The notes under the pieces were generated by a model, which had not been told where the DNA came from, ran no database searches, and saw only the letters and a list, made by a program, of their open reading frames with translations. The position numbers and the translations under genes are program-made. Shown piece by piece: positions 54,768-63,582 of a stretch of DNA of 64,000 nt (positions are counted from its first letter, which is position 1; each line of letters starts with the position of its first letter). Origin of the DNA: Nannocystis punicea (GTDB lineage Bacteria > Myxococcota_A > Polyangia > Nannocystales > Nannocystaceae); assembly GCF_026965555.1 (NCBI RefSeq), contig NZ_CP114040.1, forward strand, positions 5,456,001 through 5,520,000, read 5' to 3'.

Positions 54768-56111
54768 TCAGGGCCGCAGCTGGAACACCGCGTCTTCGAG
54801 CCAGTCGTTGAGGAACAGCCCGCGCGGATCGAGGGCGGCGCGGTGGGCGAGAAAGGCGTCCATCTGCGGGTAGCGCTCGCGGACCGCGCGCGGGTGCAGC
54901 AGGTACTTGCCCCAATGCGGGCGCGCGCCGGCGATCGCCAGCATCTCTGCGCTCCACTGCTCGTAGAACACGTCCGCGTCGCGGGCCGAGCGGGTCGTCA
55001 CCACCTCGAGGTCGCAGATCGCCCGGCCGTGCGCCGGGGCCAGCAGCGCCGCGCTGGGGCCGATGAAGCGGGCGTGCACCACCATGTTGACCGGGAAGCT
55101 GGCCGCGCGGGCCAGGTGTTCGATGAGGCCGATCGTGCGGCGCCAGGCCGGCTCCGCGTCGGCCAGCGGCACCCCGTACGACATGTCCCAACAGCGCGGG
55201 TAGGCGCGCTGGTAGTGGAACGCGCGCGACGCCGGGGCCACCGCGCAGCCCGGGGTCATCGACAGGCGCGGGGCCAGCTGCATGAACGCGGGCGTGAGCT
55301 CGGGGGCCACGCGGCCGAGCAGCGGCAGCACTCCGTTGCACGAGGCGAACGTGCAGGCGTAGGTGAAGGCGAACTTGAGTCGGTCGGCCAGCGTCGCGCC
55401 GGCGTCGGGCTCCTCGGTGCGGCGCATCAGCTTGCACCACATCGTCTCGGTGAACGGGAACCAGTAGAGCTCGACGAATTCGTAGGTCGCGAGCAGGTCG
55501 GGCAGGCCGCCGAGGACGTCGTCGACCGCGATCATGCGGTCCTCGACGTGGAGGTGGAACTCGGGCCAGCAGCGCATCGTCACGTCGTGGACCACCCCGA
55601 GGGCGCCGAGCGAGCAGCGGGCCGCGTCGAACAGCGGGCCGTCGGCGGCGCTCAGGTGGTGCACCTCGCCGCGGGCGTCGACCAGGGTCATGGCCACGAC
55701 CTCGTCGGACATCGTCGACGTGCGCAGGCCGGTGCCGTGAGCGGCCACCGCGATCGCGCCGCCGACCGAGATGTCCTGGAAGATGGTCGGAGTGATCAGG
55801 GTGAGGCCGCGGGCCTGCGTGAACTGGACCAGGTCACGCACCGTCGCGCCGGCCTCGACGCGGATCGCGGGGGCGCCGTCGTAGCTCGTCTCGTGCATGC
55901 CTCGCAGCTGGCCGAGATCGATGAGGCTGCCGCGGGTGGGCACCAGCGGGCTCCACGAGCACGAATTGCCGAGCGGACGGATCCGCCCCTTGCGACCGGC
56001 CTGACGCACCGCCTCGCGCAGCTCGTGCAGGCCGCGCGGGCGGTAGAGGTCGGCCGTGCAGGCGAGGTTGTCGTTCCAGTTGCGCCACTTGTACTGCGGG
56101 ATCAGCTGCAC
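54768..56111 (-). CDS. FAD-dependent aldonolactone oxidase-type flavoprotein
   Basis: 447 residues of the VAO/PCMH flavoprotein superfamily, lactone-oxidase branch (L-gulono-/D-arabinono-1,4-lactone or alditol oxidase). FAD-binding half: RPLGNSCSWSPL (about 46-57), VEAGATVRDLVQF, SVGGAIAVAAHGTG (about 115-128). C-terminal ALO-like part ends in RPHWGKYLLHPRAV. No HxxW-type covalent-flavin site is certain from reading alone, though the N-terminal motif is in the right place. It follows the lipoxygenase by 11 bp on the same strand. Natural substrate unknown. Confidence 0.87.
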   Translation of the reverse strand: MQLIPQYKWRNWNDNLACTADLYRPRGLHELREAVRQAGRKGRIRPLGNSCSWSPLVPTRGSLIDLGQLRGMHETSYDGAPAIRVEAGATVRDLVQFTQARGLTLITPTIFQDISVGGAIAVAAHGTGLRTSTMSDEVVAMTLVDARGEVHHLSAADGPLFDAARCSLGALGVVHDVTMRCWPEFHLHVEDRMIAVDDVLGGLPDLLATYEFVELYWFPFTETMWCKLMRRTEEPDAGATLADRLKFAFTYACTFASCNGVLPLLGRVAPELTPAFMQLAPRLSMTPGCAVAPASRAFHYQRAYPRCWDMSYGVPLADAEPAWRRTIGLIEHLARAASFPVNMVVHARFIGPSAALLAPAHGRAICDLEVVTTRSARDADVFYEQWSAEMLAIAGARPHWGKYLLHPRAVRERYPQMDAFLAHRAALDPRGLFLNDWLEDAVFQLRP

Positions 56112-56122
56112 TGGTTTGCTCG

Positions 56123-57835
56123 TCAGATGTTGATGCTGTTCGGGACCAGCCGCGGCAGCAGGTACGGGTAGGGTCGCGGCCGCTCGCGGTTGCGACGCTC
56201 GATCTCTCGCTCGACCGCGTCGAGGTCCGCGTGCAGCCTCGCGAGCAGCGGGCGGGCCGCGGGGACGCGACCGAGCTCGTAGTGGGTGTAGTCGCCGAAG
56301 CGATCGAAGCGGTAGAACGCGATCTGGTTGTTCTGGAACTGTTCGGCGCCGACGTGCAGCGGCGGCAGGGTGGCGGCGATCCGGGCGGCGTCGACGACCT
56401 CGTCCTCGCGCGGGGGCGGGCGGTAGGCCGCGCCGGGGAACGCGGGTACGTAGGTGAAGTGGTCGGTCTGCGGGAAGTGGACTGCCGCGTGGCCGGGGCC
56501 GGCGATGAACAGGAATTGCGCGAGCAGGTCGACGAGTACGTCGCGGCTATCGAGGCCGGATGCCGACAGCAGGCCGCGCAGGCGCCCGCCGTCGTCGGCC
56601 TGCAGCTCGGCGACGAAGGCCTGCAGCTCGGCGTCGGCGCGCACGGCCGCGTCGTCACCGTAGTAGAGGGCGACGTAGTCGGCGACGAAGCGGCGGAGCA
56701 CGGGGGTCCACAGGCGGGCGTCGTCTCGCCACGGGTACTCGCGCGGGTCGTCGCTCACGCCGCGCGCGGCCAGATCGGCCTCGAGCTCCTGCTCGCGCAC
56801 CGACCAGCGCTCGTAGCTGCGACGCATGATGTTGCGGGTGTCGCACAGCTCGCCGGCGTAGAGGGTGGCGAACAGGCCGCCTGGCTTTTTGAGCAGGTTG
56901 AAGGCGGCCCGGTTGACGGCCATGGTGTGCTGGGTGTGCGGCCGCAGCAGCACGTGGATCGGGTGCGAGGGCGCCAGCTGCCGGCGCGAGCTGACCGCGA
57001 ACGGCTCGGCGACGTAGTGGTGGCGGTAGATGTGGCTCGACAGCGCCTGCAGGTTGAACTCGGCGATCTCGACGTAGGTCTTGGCCAGGGCCCAGCGATC
57101 GCTGCCGTCGCGCAGGTAGAGCGGGTTGGGATCGGCGGCGCCGGGCTGATCGACGCGGATCGCCGCCGGCACGAGGTCGCAGTCCGGATCGAGGCCGGGC
57201 CGCTGGCAGAACAGGGCGATCGGGGCCGGCAGGTACTTGCCGCGCCAGCGCGAGTCGCGACCGGCGGCGCCGCCCGGCGAGAGGCTGCGCGCCAGCAGCT
57301 CGAAGTCGGCGACGAAGAGGTTGCCGGCGGCGTGCTCGGCCGCCAGGGTGGCGCCGGGGCCGAGCACGCGCCCGAGCTGGGCGTCGCTCACCGGCAAGCG
57401 CGCGCGCAGGTCGTCGAGGTCGCGCACCCGCGCGAGCAGCAGCGGGTTGGGGCCGTCGATGCGGTTGCGCGCGAACAGGCCGTCGCGCTGGTGCTCGGTG
57501 ACCGCCGGGGGGGCGCGCAGGCCGAGCCGATCGCTGAAGAGCCCGCGAAACACCTCGAGCTTGTCGACGCCGCCGAGGACGCCGCGCAGGCGGTACCACA
57601 GCTTCTTGCCCTGGGCGTCGGCGACGGAGCGCAGCAGGTGCGGGAGGTAGGGCAGGGCCCAGCGCGGCCCGTAGAGCTCGCTGAGCGGGAACTCGCCGGC
57701 GACTGCGATCGGCGCCAGCGGGTTGTCCTCGCTGCGCGCGTAGGTGTAGCGCTCGCGGGCGAGGCTCAGGGCCCGACGCCGCGCGACCGGATCGGGTGCG
57801 TGCTGCGGCAACGTCGGCGACGGGTCGGGCTTCAT
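56123..57835 (-). CDS. bacterial lipoxygenase
   Basis: Non-haem iron dioxygenase of polyunsaturated fatty acids. 570 residues from ATG 57835. Iron ligands are readable: His268 and His273 in SSHIYRHHYVAEPF, His449 and His453 in PGHAAVHFPQ, and the C-terminal Ile570 (NSINI). The fourth site is His where many lipoxygenases have Asn, a substitution also found in some animal enzymes. RQLAPSHPIHVLLRPHTQH (285-303) is the usual second helix. No signal peptide and no separate N-terminal PLAT domain is evident. First of two genes, followed by the flavoprotein. Bacterial lipoxygenases are few and are known from myxobacteria. Confidence 0.93.
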   Translation of the reverse strand: MKPDPSPTLPQHAPDPVARRRALSLARERYTYARSEDNPLAPIAVAGEFPLSELYGPRWALPYLPHLLRSVADAQGKKLWYRLRGVLGGVDKLEVFRGLFSDRLGLRAPPAVTEHQRDGLFARNRIDGPNPLLLARVRDLDDLRARLPVSDAQLGRVLGPGATLAAEHAAGNLFVADFELLARSLSPGGAAGRDSRWRGKYLPAPIALFCQRPGLDPDCDLVPAAIRVDQPGAADPNPLYLRDGSDRWALAKTYVEIAEFNLQALSSHIYRHHYVAEPFAVSSRRQLAPSHPIHVLLRPHTQHTMAVNRAAFNLLKKPGGLFATLYAGELCDTRNIMRRSYERWSVREQELEADLAARGVSDDPREYPWRDDARLWTPVLRRFVADYVALYYGDDAAVRADAELQAFVAELQADDGGRLRGLLSASGLDSRDVLVDLLAQFLFIAGPGHAAVHFPQTDHFTYVPAFPGAAYRPPPREDEVVDAARIAATLPPLHVGAEQFQNNQIAFYRFDRFGDYTHYELGRVPAARPLLARLHADLDAVEREIERRNRERPRPYPYLLPRLVPNSINI

Positions 57836-58401
57836 CGAGCTCGACCGTAGCACGGCGATCCAGGCGGGGGCGCGGAGCACCTGTCCCCAGAGACAGGCGA
57901 TTCGGCCGCGGGGCCGTCGGCTCGGGTTTCGCGGGCGAGGGTCGCCGCGGCAGACACTGCATGGGGCCAAAGCGCGTCCTGACGCCCCCGGGCCAGGTCA
58001 CGCGTGGGTGGGCGCAATCATCCATGACCTCGAGGACAGGTATCGAGGAGGCTGTCTCTCGGGGCATGTACGAGGCCGTCGTGACGGCGTTCCGCGACGC
58101 GCGACGCGCGACTGCGCGGGCGGCGTCGCGGCCGCGGCGAAGCGTCGCGCCCAGAGAGCGCGCCTCGCCCAGCAGCGCACCCACAGCTCTTCGTCCGCCG
58201 CCCGCAGATCTCCGAGCGGTTGCCGGCCGCGCTCACAGAACATGACCCGCGCCGCGAGCTCGTTCATGCGCTGAAGCGGACACGACCGGCGCGCAAGGCC
58301 TCGCGTATGTCCTTCAGGATAGGCTTCATCGGGCATGTGCTTCCTGACATGTCATCCAAGACATGCCCTTTCGCGCATGCACTCCGGGACATGTCATGAA
58401 G
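57836..58401. repeat. intergenic; 14-bp array 58332-58401
   Basis: The gap (57836-58393) has no supported gene. Array units at 58332 (GGCATGTGCTTCCT), 58346 (GACATGTCATCCAA), 58360, 58374 and 58388 (GACATGTCATGAAG). The last unit contains the stop codon of the 1301-residue gene (58394-58396). Scattered units also near 58035-58075. Confidence 0.85.
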
Positions 58402-61400
58402 TGCGCCGGCGGCGGGTGAACGAGCGGATCAGGGCGGCGACGTTGGCGCGGACCTGTGGGTCGGTGCTGAGGCGGTAGCCGGGGGTGCGCATGGCGGCCG
58501 GGAGGAGCGGGAGCAGCTGGTCGTTGAGCCGCTTCTCGGCGCGGGCGTCGACGATCTTCTCGAACAGCTCGGCGACGACGGTGTCGCCCTCGAAGTCGAT
58601 GGTGAAGCGGGCGTCGCCGAAGCTGTAGCGCAGGCCGCAGACGAGGAAGTTGAGGCGCGCGGGGCCGTCGATGACCAGGGCAGGTTCGGCGCCGATCCGC
58701 AGGCCGCGGTCGTCGACGCGCAGGCGCACGCTGGTGCCGGGCAGCAGCAAGACGTCGACCAGCGTGTGGTGGAACAGGACCAGGCGGCCGCGCTCGTCGA
58801 CGGGGAAGCGGTCGAGCACGCCGCGCACGCCGGAGGCGCTCGCGTCACCGACGTCGCCGATCTGGCGGCGGATGATGGCCTCGACCAGAGCGTTCTCGAG
58901 CTGGCCGAGGCCGCCGACCTGGACCTCGCCGGACTGCAGGTGATAGCGGGCGCCGCGGAGCTGGATCGCCAGGCGCAGGCCCGGCATCCGCGCCGACAGG
59001 CCGCGCTCGCTCTCGACGGTCGCCTCGACCTCGTTGGCGGTCAGGGTGACGGTGTCGGCCGGATCCATCAGCAGGGTGAACTCGCCGTAGTCGCCGGGCA
59101 GGCGGGCGCCGAACACTGCGATCCGCGCGGGGTCGTGCGGCGGGGCGGCCGGCATCGGCGGGCGCGGCAGGCCGAGCCGCTGGGCCCACACCGCCGGCAG
59201 CTTCGGCGCGGCGAGCACCTTGTAGAGGTGCGAGAGGACGGCCTCGGTGACGGGGCTGACCGCGGCGGCCTCGTGGTAGTGCTCCTCGGCGATCCCGCTG
59301 ATCGTCAGCTTCACCGCGGCGTCGCGCGAGCGCAGGCTGAGCTCGTGGAGGTAGAAGTCGGGCAGCCAGTCGAGCGCCTCGCCGGTGACGAACAGGCCGG
59401 CGGCTGACCGAAGGGACAGGCCGTCGTTGTCGAGGTGGAGGTCGATCGAGCCGCCCTTCGCCACGCAGATCTTCAGCGGGCCCCACGGCTTGCCGCGGCC
59501 GAGCGCCAGCAGGATGTCGTGGCCGGCCCGCGGCGAGCGATCGCTGGGCCAGAAGTGGCGCATGAACGCGGCGAACAGGGTCCGCATGGCGTGGCTGAGC
59601 AGGTGCTGCGCGAGCTCGCCGGCCGGCGGGGAGGCGTCGATCTCGAGCGTCCACGGCAGGAAGGTGAGGTCGACGGTGCGCACTGTGATGTGCAGGCCGA
59701 GGCCGAGGACGCGGACGGTGGCGCCCTTGCCGAAGCTGATGTGGGCGCCGCCGCGGCTCAGCGAGAGGTCGACGGTGCGGGAGGCGTCGGCGCTGACGCG
59801 CACTGCGCCGAACGAACCGAAGGTCTGCTCCCACACGACGAGGCCGGGCGGGGCCGGCAGCGGCGGCGGGAGCGGGGCCGCCGCCGGCAGGGCGAGCCGG
59901 CGCAGCGCTTCGGCGAGCGGCTTCTCGGGCACGAAGCGGGCGAACAGCCGGCGCAGGACCTCGTGCACCAGCGGGCCGGCGGGCGGGTGGCTGCGCAGCT
60001 CGAGCGCGCCAGTGCCGGGGCGGTAGACGACGCCGTCGACCGCGAGCTCGGCCAGCAGGTCGGTGCCCTCGGAGACGATCTGCAGCGGAGCGTCGGCGCC
60101 GAGCTCGAGGGCGTCCGGGCGCCGCTCGAGCCGCAGGCCGGCGCCGGCGGGCAGCTCGAGGCGGACGCGGACGCGCTTCGAGCTGTCCTTGGGGACCTGC
60201 GTCAAAGGCCATGGCTCTTCGGGCAGCTGCTGCGGGGCCAGCGGGAGGTGCGGGCGCAGGCGGACGAGGCCGAACTGCTCGACGCAGCGGGCGGCCAGCC
60301 GGGACAGGTAGTCGCCCAGCGGCGGGTCGCTGTCGGCGCGCAGGGCGACCGCGGCGATGTCGTGCTCGACGGCGGCGACGCGCAGGACGAGGCCGAGCTC
60401 GGGGGCGACGACGGCGAGCTTGCGCGCGCTGGTGAGGCGGAGGTCGGCGGGGCCGAGGCGGACGGCCAGGACGTCGGCGGGGTCGAAGCGGACGTCGAGC
60501 GCGCCGACCACCGGGACGGGGACGCTGGCGGCCACGGCGGACAGCTGCTGCTCGAGCTCGGGGTCGAGGGTCGGGCCGCCGTCGCGGCGCACGCCGAGGA
60601 TGGCCGGAAGGACAGGTGCGGCGCGGACCCGGATCAGCTGGGCGAGGGCGAGCTCGCCGAACTCGCCCAGCTCGGGGGTGGCGTCGGCGACGACGCTGCC
60701 GTCGTGCCAGCGGTACTCGAGCCTGTGGATGTCGGCGTCGGGCAGGACCGGCAGGCCCTGGAAGCGCAGGCGCACGCCGGTCGGGGCCTCGACGACCAGG
60801 GCGTCGCTCGTGTGGCGGACGCGGACCTCGGCGTCGGCGTCGGCGGTGAGGCGGACGCCGGTGCGCGGGTTGAACGGCTGATCGAGGAGGAGCAGCTCGT
60901 CGGCGTCGCGCTCGCCGACGAGGCCGAGGCGGGCCAGGAGCGCGGGCGAGAGCCGGGGGATCACGCGGGCGTCGACGACGCGGCGGAGCAGGGCGCGCAT
61001 CAGCGGGCCGAGCGGTGGGTCGGTCTGGATCTCGAGGCGGACCCGCGGCTCGACGCCGGGCGCGCCGGGGGCGGCGCCGACCAGGAGCGCGCGGACCAGC
61101 CGCAGCTCGGCCAGCTCGGGCAGCTCGTCGGCGTGCACCGACAGGCCGCCGGGGGCCTCGAAGCGGACGCCGCCGGCCGCGCGGGTGAGCACCAGCTCGC
61201 GGTCGCCGAGCAGGGCCAGCTCGCCGCGGGCGCCGAGCGGGATCCGGGCCAGCACCCGGGCGCCGGGCGGCGGGTGGCCGGCGTGGAGCTCGCGCGGGAC
61301 GACGCCGGCGAGGCGCGCGCGCAGGCCGGAGGCTGGCGCCTGGGACAGGTGCTCGGGGGCATGTCCTCCGGGACCGGTAAAGGTGTCCGCAGGGGCATGT

Positions 61401-62299
61401 CCGTTGGGGCCTGTCTCGGAGAGCGTGTCCGAAGGGACCTGTCCGTTGGGACCTGTCCCTGCGGCCTGGCCGGCCGTCCCCTTGCGGGTCCGGCGCGGGC
61501 GCTTCTGGCCGCGGAGGCGGCGGACGAAGTCGGCCAGGCGGGCGCGCCGCTGCTCGTCGGCGAACAGGTCGTAGCCGGGGATGTTGACGGCGGCGGGCAG
61601 GCGGCCGCGCAGCCAGCGAGAGGCGAGCCAGGCGGCGAAGCGGAGGATGGCCCGGCGGACAGGTCCGGTCGGGCCGGGGTCGATCTCGAGGCGGGCCGGG
61701 CCGAACAGCAGGCGGACGGCGAGGATCGGCACGGCGAGGCCGAGGACCCGCAGGAGGGCGGGCCGGCTCAGGCCGAGCTCGAGCCGATCGCCGCGCAGCT
61801 CGGCGACCAGGCGAGCGTCGGCGGGCAGCCAGGCGCTGGCGCCGAGCGGGCCGGAGAACACGCGGCGGGCGCGGGTCCCCGGATCGGCGGGCAGGTTCTG
61901 CGCGAGGTAGTCGACGAGGCTGCGGCCGGGGTGCCAGCCGAAGCCGCGACGGAGGGCGATCCGGAGGGCGACGCCGGCGGCGGCGAGGAGGAACGGGCCG
62001 ATGGCGTCGGCCTCGGCGGTGACTGTCCCGAAGACCAGGTCGAGCCGGGTCCGCCGCAGCTCGACGGTGGGCAGGTCGGGGAGGCGCGCCAGCAAGGCGC
62101 TGCCGGGGTCGATCTCGAGGACCTCGGCGTCGAGCGCGAGGCGCAGCGGAGCGCCGAGCGCGAGCTCGAGGTCGAGGGGACCGACGACCGGGAGCTCGAC
62201 CCGGCCGAGCGCCTCGCGGGGGACGTCGCTCGCACCGACGGCGCGAGGGCCCTCGTGCGGTCGGCGATAGCCGGGGACCTGATCGTCGAGGCCTGCCAT
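58394..62299 (-). CDS. giant repeat protein, 1301 residues, unknown
   Basis: Not recognised. No signal peptide or clear membrane helix. It is built of repeated modules of about 120-230 residues: a strand-rich stretch (L-V-L/G pattern), then a signature ...SDPPxGxLxxxxLRR followed by an amphipathic helix. Signatures are at about 206-233 (PTGPVRRAILRF), 427-452 (PPLGPLMRALLRRVV), 658-685 (PPLGDYLSRLAARCV), 771-795 (PPAGPLVHEVLRRLF) and about 910 (PPAGELAQHLLSHAM). The ends also match: PGYDLFADEQ near 241 and PGYRLSTDPQ near the C terminus. This suggests long beta-groove or lipid-binding architecture, but that is speculation. Residues about 275-325 are encoded by a 14-bp array. Confidence 0.78.
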   Translation of the reverse strand: MAGLDDQVPGYRRPHEGPRAVGASDVPREALGRVELPVVGPLDLELALGAPLRLALDAEVLEIDPGSALLARLPDLPTVELRRTRLDLVFGTVTAEADAIGPFLLAAAGVALRIALRRGFGWHPGRSLVDYLAQNLPADPGTRARRVFSGPLGASAWLPADARLVAELRGDRLELGLSRPALLRVLGLAVPILAVRLLFGPARLEIDPGPTGPVRRAILRFAAWLASRWLRGRLPAAVNIPGYDLFADEQRRARLADFVRRLRGQKRPRRTRKGTAGQAAGTGPNGQVPSDTLSETGPNGHAPADTFTGPGGHAPEHLSQAPASGLRARLAGVVPRELHAGHPPPGARVLARIPLGARGELALLGDRELVLTRAAGGVRFEAPGGLSVHADELPELAELRLVRALLVGAAPGAPGVEPRVRLEIQTDPPLGPLMRALLRRVVDARVIPRLSPALLARLGLVGERDADELLLLDQPFNPRTGVRLTADADAEVRVRHTSDALVVEAPTGVRLRFQGLPVLPDADIHRLEYRWHDGSVVADATPELGEFGELALAQLIRVRAAPVLPAILGVRRDGGPTLDPELEQQLSAVAASVPVPVVGALDVRFDPADVLAVRLGPADLRLTSARKLAVVAPELGLVLRVAAVEHDIAAVALRADSDPPLGDYLSRLAARCVEQFGLVRLRPHLPLAPQQLPEEPWPLTQVPKDSSKRVRVRLELPAGAGLRLERRPDALELGADAPLQIVSEGTDLLAELAVDGVVYRPGTGALELRSHPPAGPLVHEVLRRLFARFVPEKPLAEALRRLALPAAAPLPPPLPAPPGLVVWEQTFGSFGAVRVSADASRTVDLSLSRGGAHISFGKGATVRVLGLGLHITVRTVDLTFLPWTLEIDASPPAGELAQHLLSHAMRTLFAAFMRHFWPSDRSPRAGHDILLALGRGKPWGPLKICVAKGGSIDLHLDNDGLSLRSAAGLFVTGEALDWLPDFYLHELSLRSRDAAVKLTISGIAEEHYHEAAAVSPVTEAVLSHLYKVLAAPKLPAVWAQRLGLPRPPMPAAPPHDPARIAVFGARLPGDYGEFTLLMDPADTVTLTANEVEATVESERGLSARMPGLRLAIQLRGARYHLQSGEVQVGGLGQLENALVEAIIRRQIGDVGDASASGVRGVLDRFPVDERGRLVLFHHTLVDVLLLPGTSVRLRVDDRGLRIGAEPALVIDGPARLNFLVCGLRYSFGDARFTIDFEGDTVVAELFEKIVDARAEKRLNDQLLPLLPAAMRTPGYRLSTDPQVRANVAALIRSFTRRRRTS
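61344..61470. repeat. 14-bp tandem array, about 9 units, inside giant gene
   Basis: GACAGGTGCTCGGG (61344), GGCATGTCCTCCGG, then a phase jump of 8 bp, and again 14-bp steps from 61380 to about 61470 (GGCATGTCCGTTGG, GGCCTGTCTCGGAG, AGCGTGTCCGAAGG, GACCTGTCCGTTGG). Encodes a Gly/Pro/Asn/Thr linker (TGPNGQVPSDT, TGPNGHAPADT). Confidence 0.9.
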
Positions 62300-62412
62300 G
62301 CCTCGGGTGTATCGGATCTGGCGGAGCTTGGGCAGGGAGCCGGTCCATCACGCGGCGGCGCCGGCGACCCGAAGTGCCGGAACACGGCGACGCAGGTCCG
62401 CGGCGTACGCGC

Positions 62413-62991
62413 TCAATCGCCCGTGTCGCGGCGAAACGGGGCCGCACGGGCCCGTTCGTGCGGGACGGCGATCGGGGTCAGCGTCGCCTCGACGAGCATC
62501 CGCAGCGCTCGCTGCTGGCGCCGCAGGCTGCTGCGATCGGCGGCGAGCAGACCGACGACGATGAGGAACGGGACCAGCAAGGTGGCGGCCACGACAGGTC
62601 CGGCGATCGCCAGCTGAAAGCCTGCCATCGCCAGGCCGAGCGCGATGATGTACGCGAACGCGGTGCGCGTGAGCGGGTGGAGGCGGAAGCGGACGACGAC
62701 GTGGGCGCCGCCTTCCCGCGGGGTGAGGGCGACCTCGCAGATCGCCCGCGTGCCGGGCCGCCAGGCGCCTGGATCGGCGGTGAGGTAGAAGCCCTGCGGG
62801 CCGCGCTCGAGCGCGTAGCCGGGGTCCTCGCCGTGGCCGGTGTGCGCCTGCAACAGAGCGACCTCGGGCGAGTCGAGGAAGCGCTGCTCGACGGCGACAG
62901 GGTCGGCGGTGACCGTGAACTCGAGCACCGCGGGGACGCGGGCCAGGGCGCGACGCGGCGCGAGGGCGGAGGGCTGCGACGAGGACGACAT
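62413..62991 (-). CDS. membrane protein, unknown
   Basis: 192 residues from ATG 62991. An N-terminal soluble part (AVLEFTVTADPVAVEQRFLDSP, CEVALTPREGGAHVVVRFRL) resembles a small beta-rich domain; two adjacent membrane helices follow at about 121-140 and 141-160 (FAYIIALGLAMAGFQLAIAG, VVAATLLVPFLIVVGLLA), then a basic helix. No family recognised. It lies 20 bp from the coiled-coil gene on the same strand, so the two are probably co-transcribed. Confidence 0.72.
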   Translation of the reverse strand: MSSSSQPSALAPRRALARVPAVLEFTVTADPVAVEQRFLDSPEVALLQAHTGHGEDPGYALERGPQGFYLTADPGAWRPGTRAICEVALTPREGGAHVVVRFRLHPLTRTAFAYIIALGLAMAGFQLAIAGPVVAATLLVPFLIVVGLLAADRSSLRRQQRALRMLVEATLTPIAVPHERARAAPFRRDTGD

Positions 62992-63011
62992 CGCCGGCCC
63001 GCGCGAGTGAC

Positions 63012-63389
63012 CTAGCCCTTGGGCAAGGACTTTTTGACCAGGTCGCTGGCGACCACGGCGAGCTTGCTCGCGGCCTCGGCGACGGCGGCGGAGGTGCCCA
63101 CGGCGCGGACGATGCCCGACAGGCCGGCGATCGCCTGGCGCAGGCTCTCGAGCTCGTAGACCGTGAGCGGCAGGAGCTCGACGACGACGAGGCTGACGCG
63201 CTGGTGCTCGTCGCGGAGGACGCTGATCCGCTCGTCGAGGCCGCGGATCTGGTCGTTGATGGCGCTCCAGCGGGCGGGTTGCTCGTAGGGATCGACCTGG
63301 TCGAGCCGCTGTCGCATGCGCTCGCTGGCCTCGGTCAGCCGCGCGAGCGCCTGCGACAGGTCTTCGAGGAGTTCGTGTTTGTTGCTCAT
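63012..63389 (-). CDS. coiled-coil protein, unknown
   Basis: 125 residues from ATG 63389 (MSNKHELLEDLSQALARL; A-rich first codons favour this start). A frame-compatible GTG at 63503 would add 38 basic/Pro-rich residues, and cannot be excluded. The protein is nearly all helix with heptad-like Leu spacing (LEDLSQALARLTEASERMRQRLDQV style, then a second helix SVLRDEHQRVSLVVVELLPL) and a small-residue C-terminal part (VGTSAAVAEAASKLAVVAS) that may pack on a membrane or partner. Probably works with the membrane protein downstream. Confidence 0.68.
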   Translation of the reverse strand: MSNKHELLEDLSQALARLTEASERMRQRLDQVDPYEQPARWSAINDQIRGLDERISVLRDEHQRVSLVVVELLPLTVYELESLRQAIAGLSGIVRAVGTSAAVAEAASKLAVVASDLVKKSLPKG

Positions 63390-63582
63390 GCCGAGGTTCG
63401 GGGGCGGAGGGCGGGAGAGTGGCTGGGCGGGGCACGGCGCGGCGGCGGGCTCGCCGGGCTTCGCGCGCCTCGCAGGCCGCTTGCGCTGCCGTTTGTCCGC
63501 CACCCCGAAACACTACGCAACTCGCCGTGGCGGCGCCAGGTGGGCGAAACACGGCGCGATCGCGACACGCGCGCGGCGAGTG

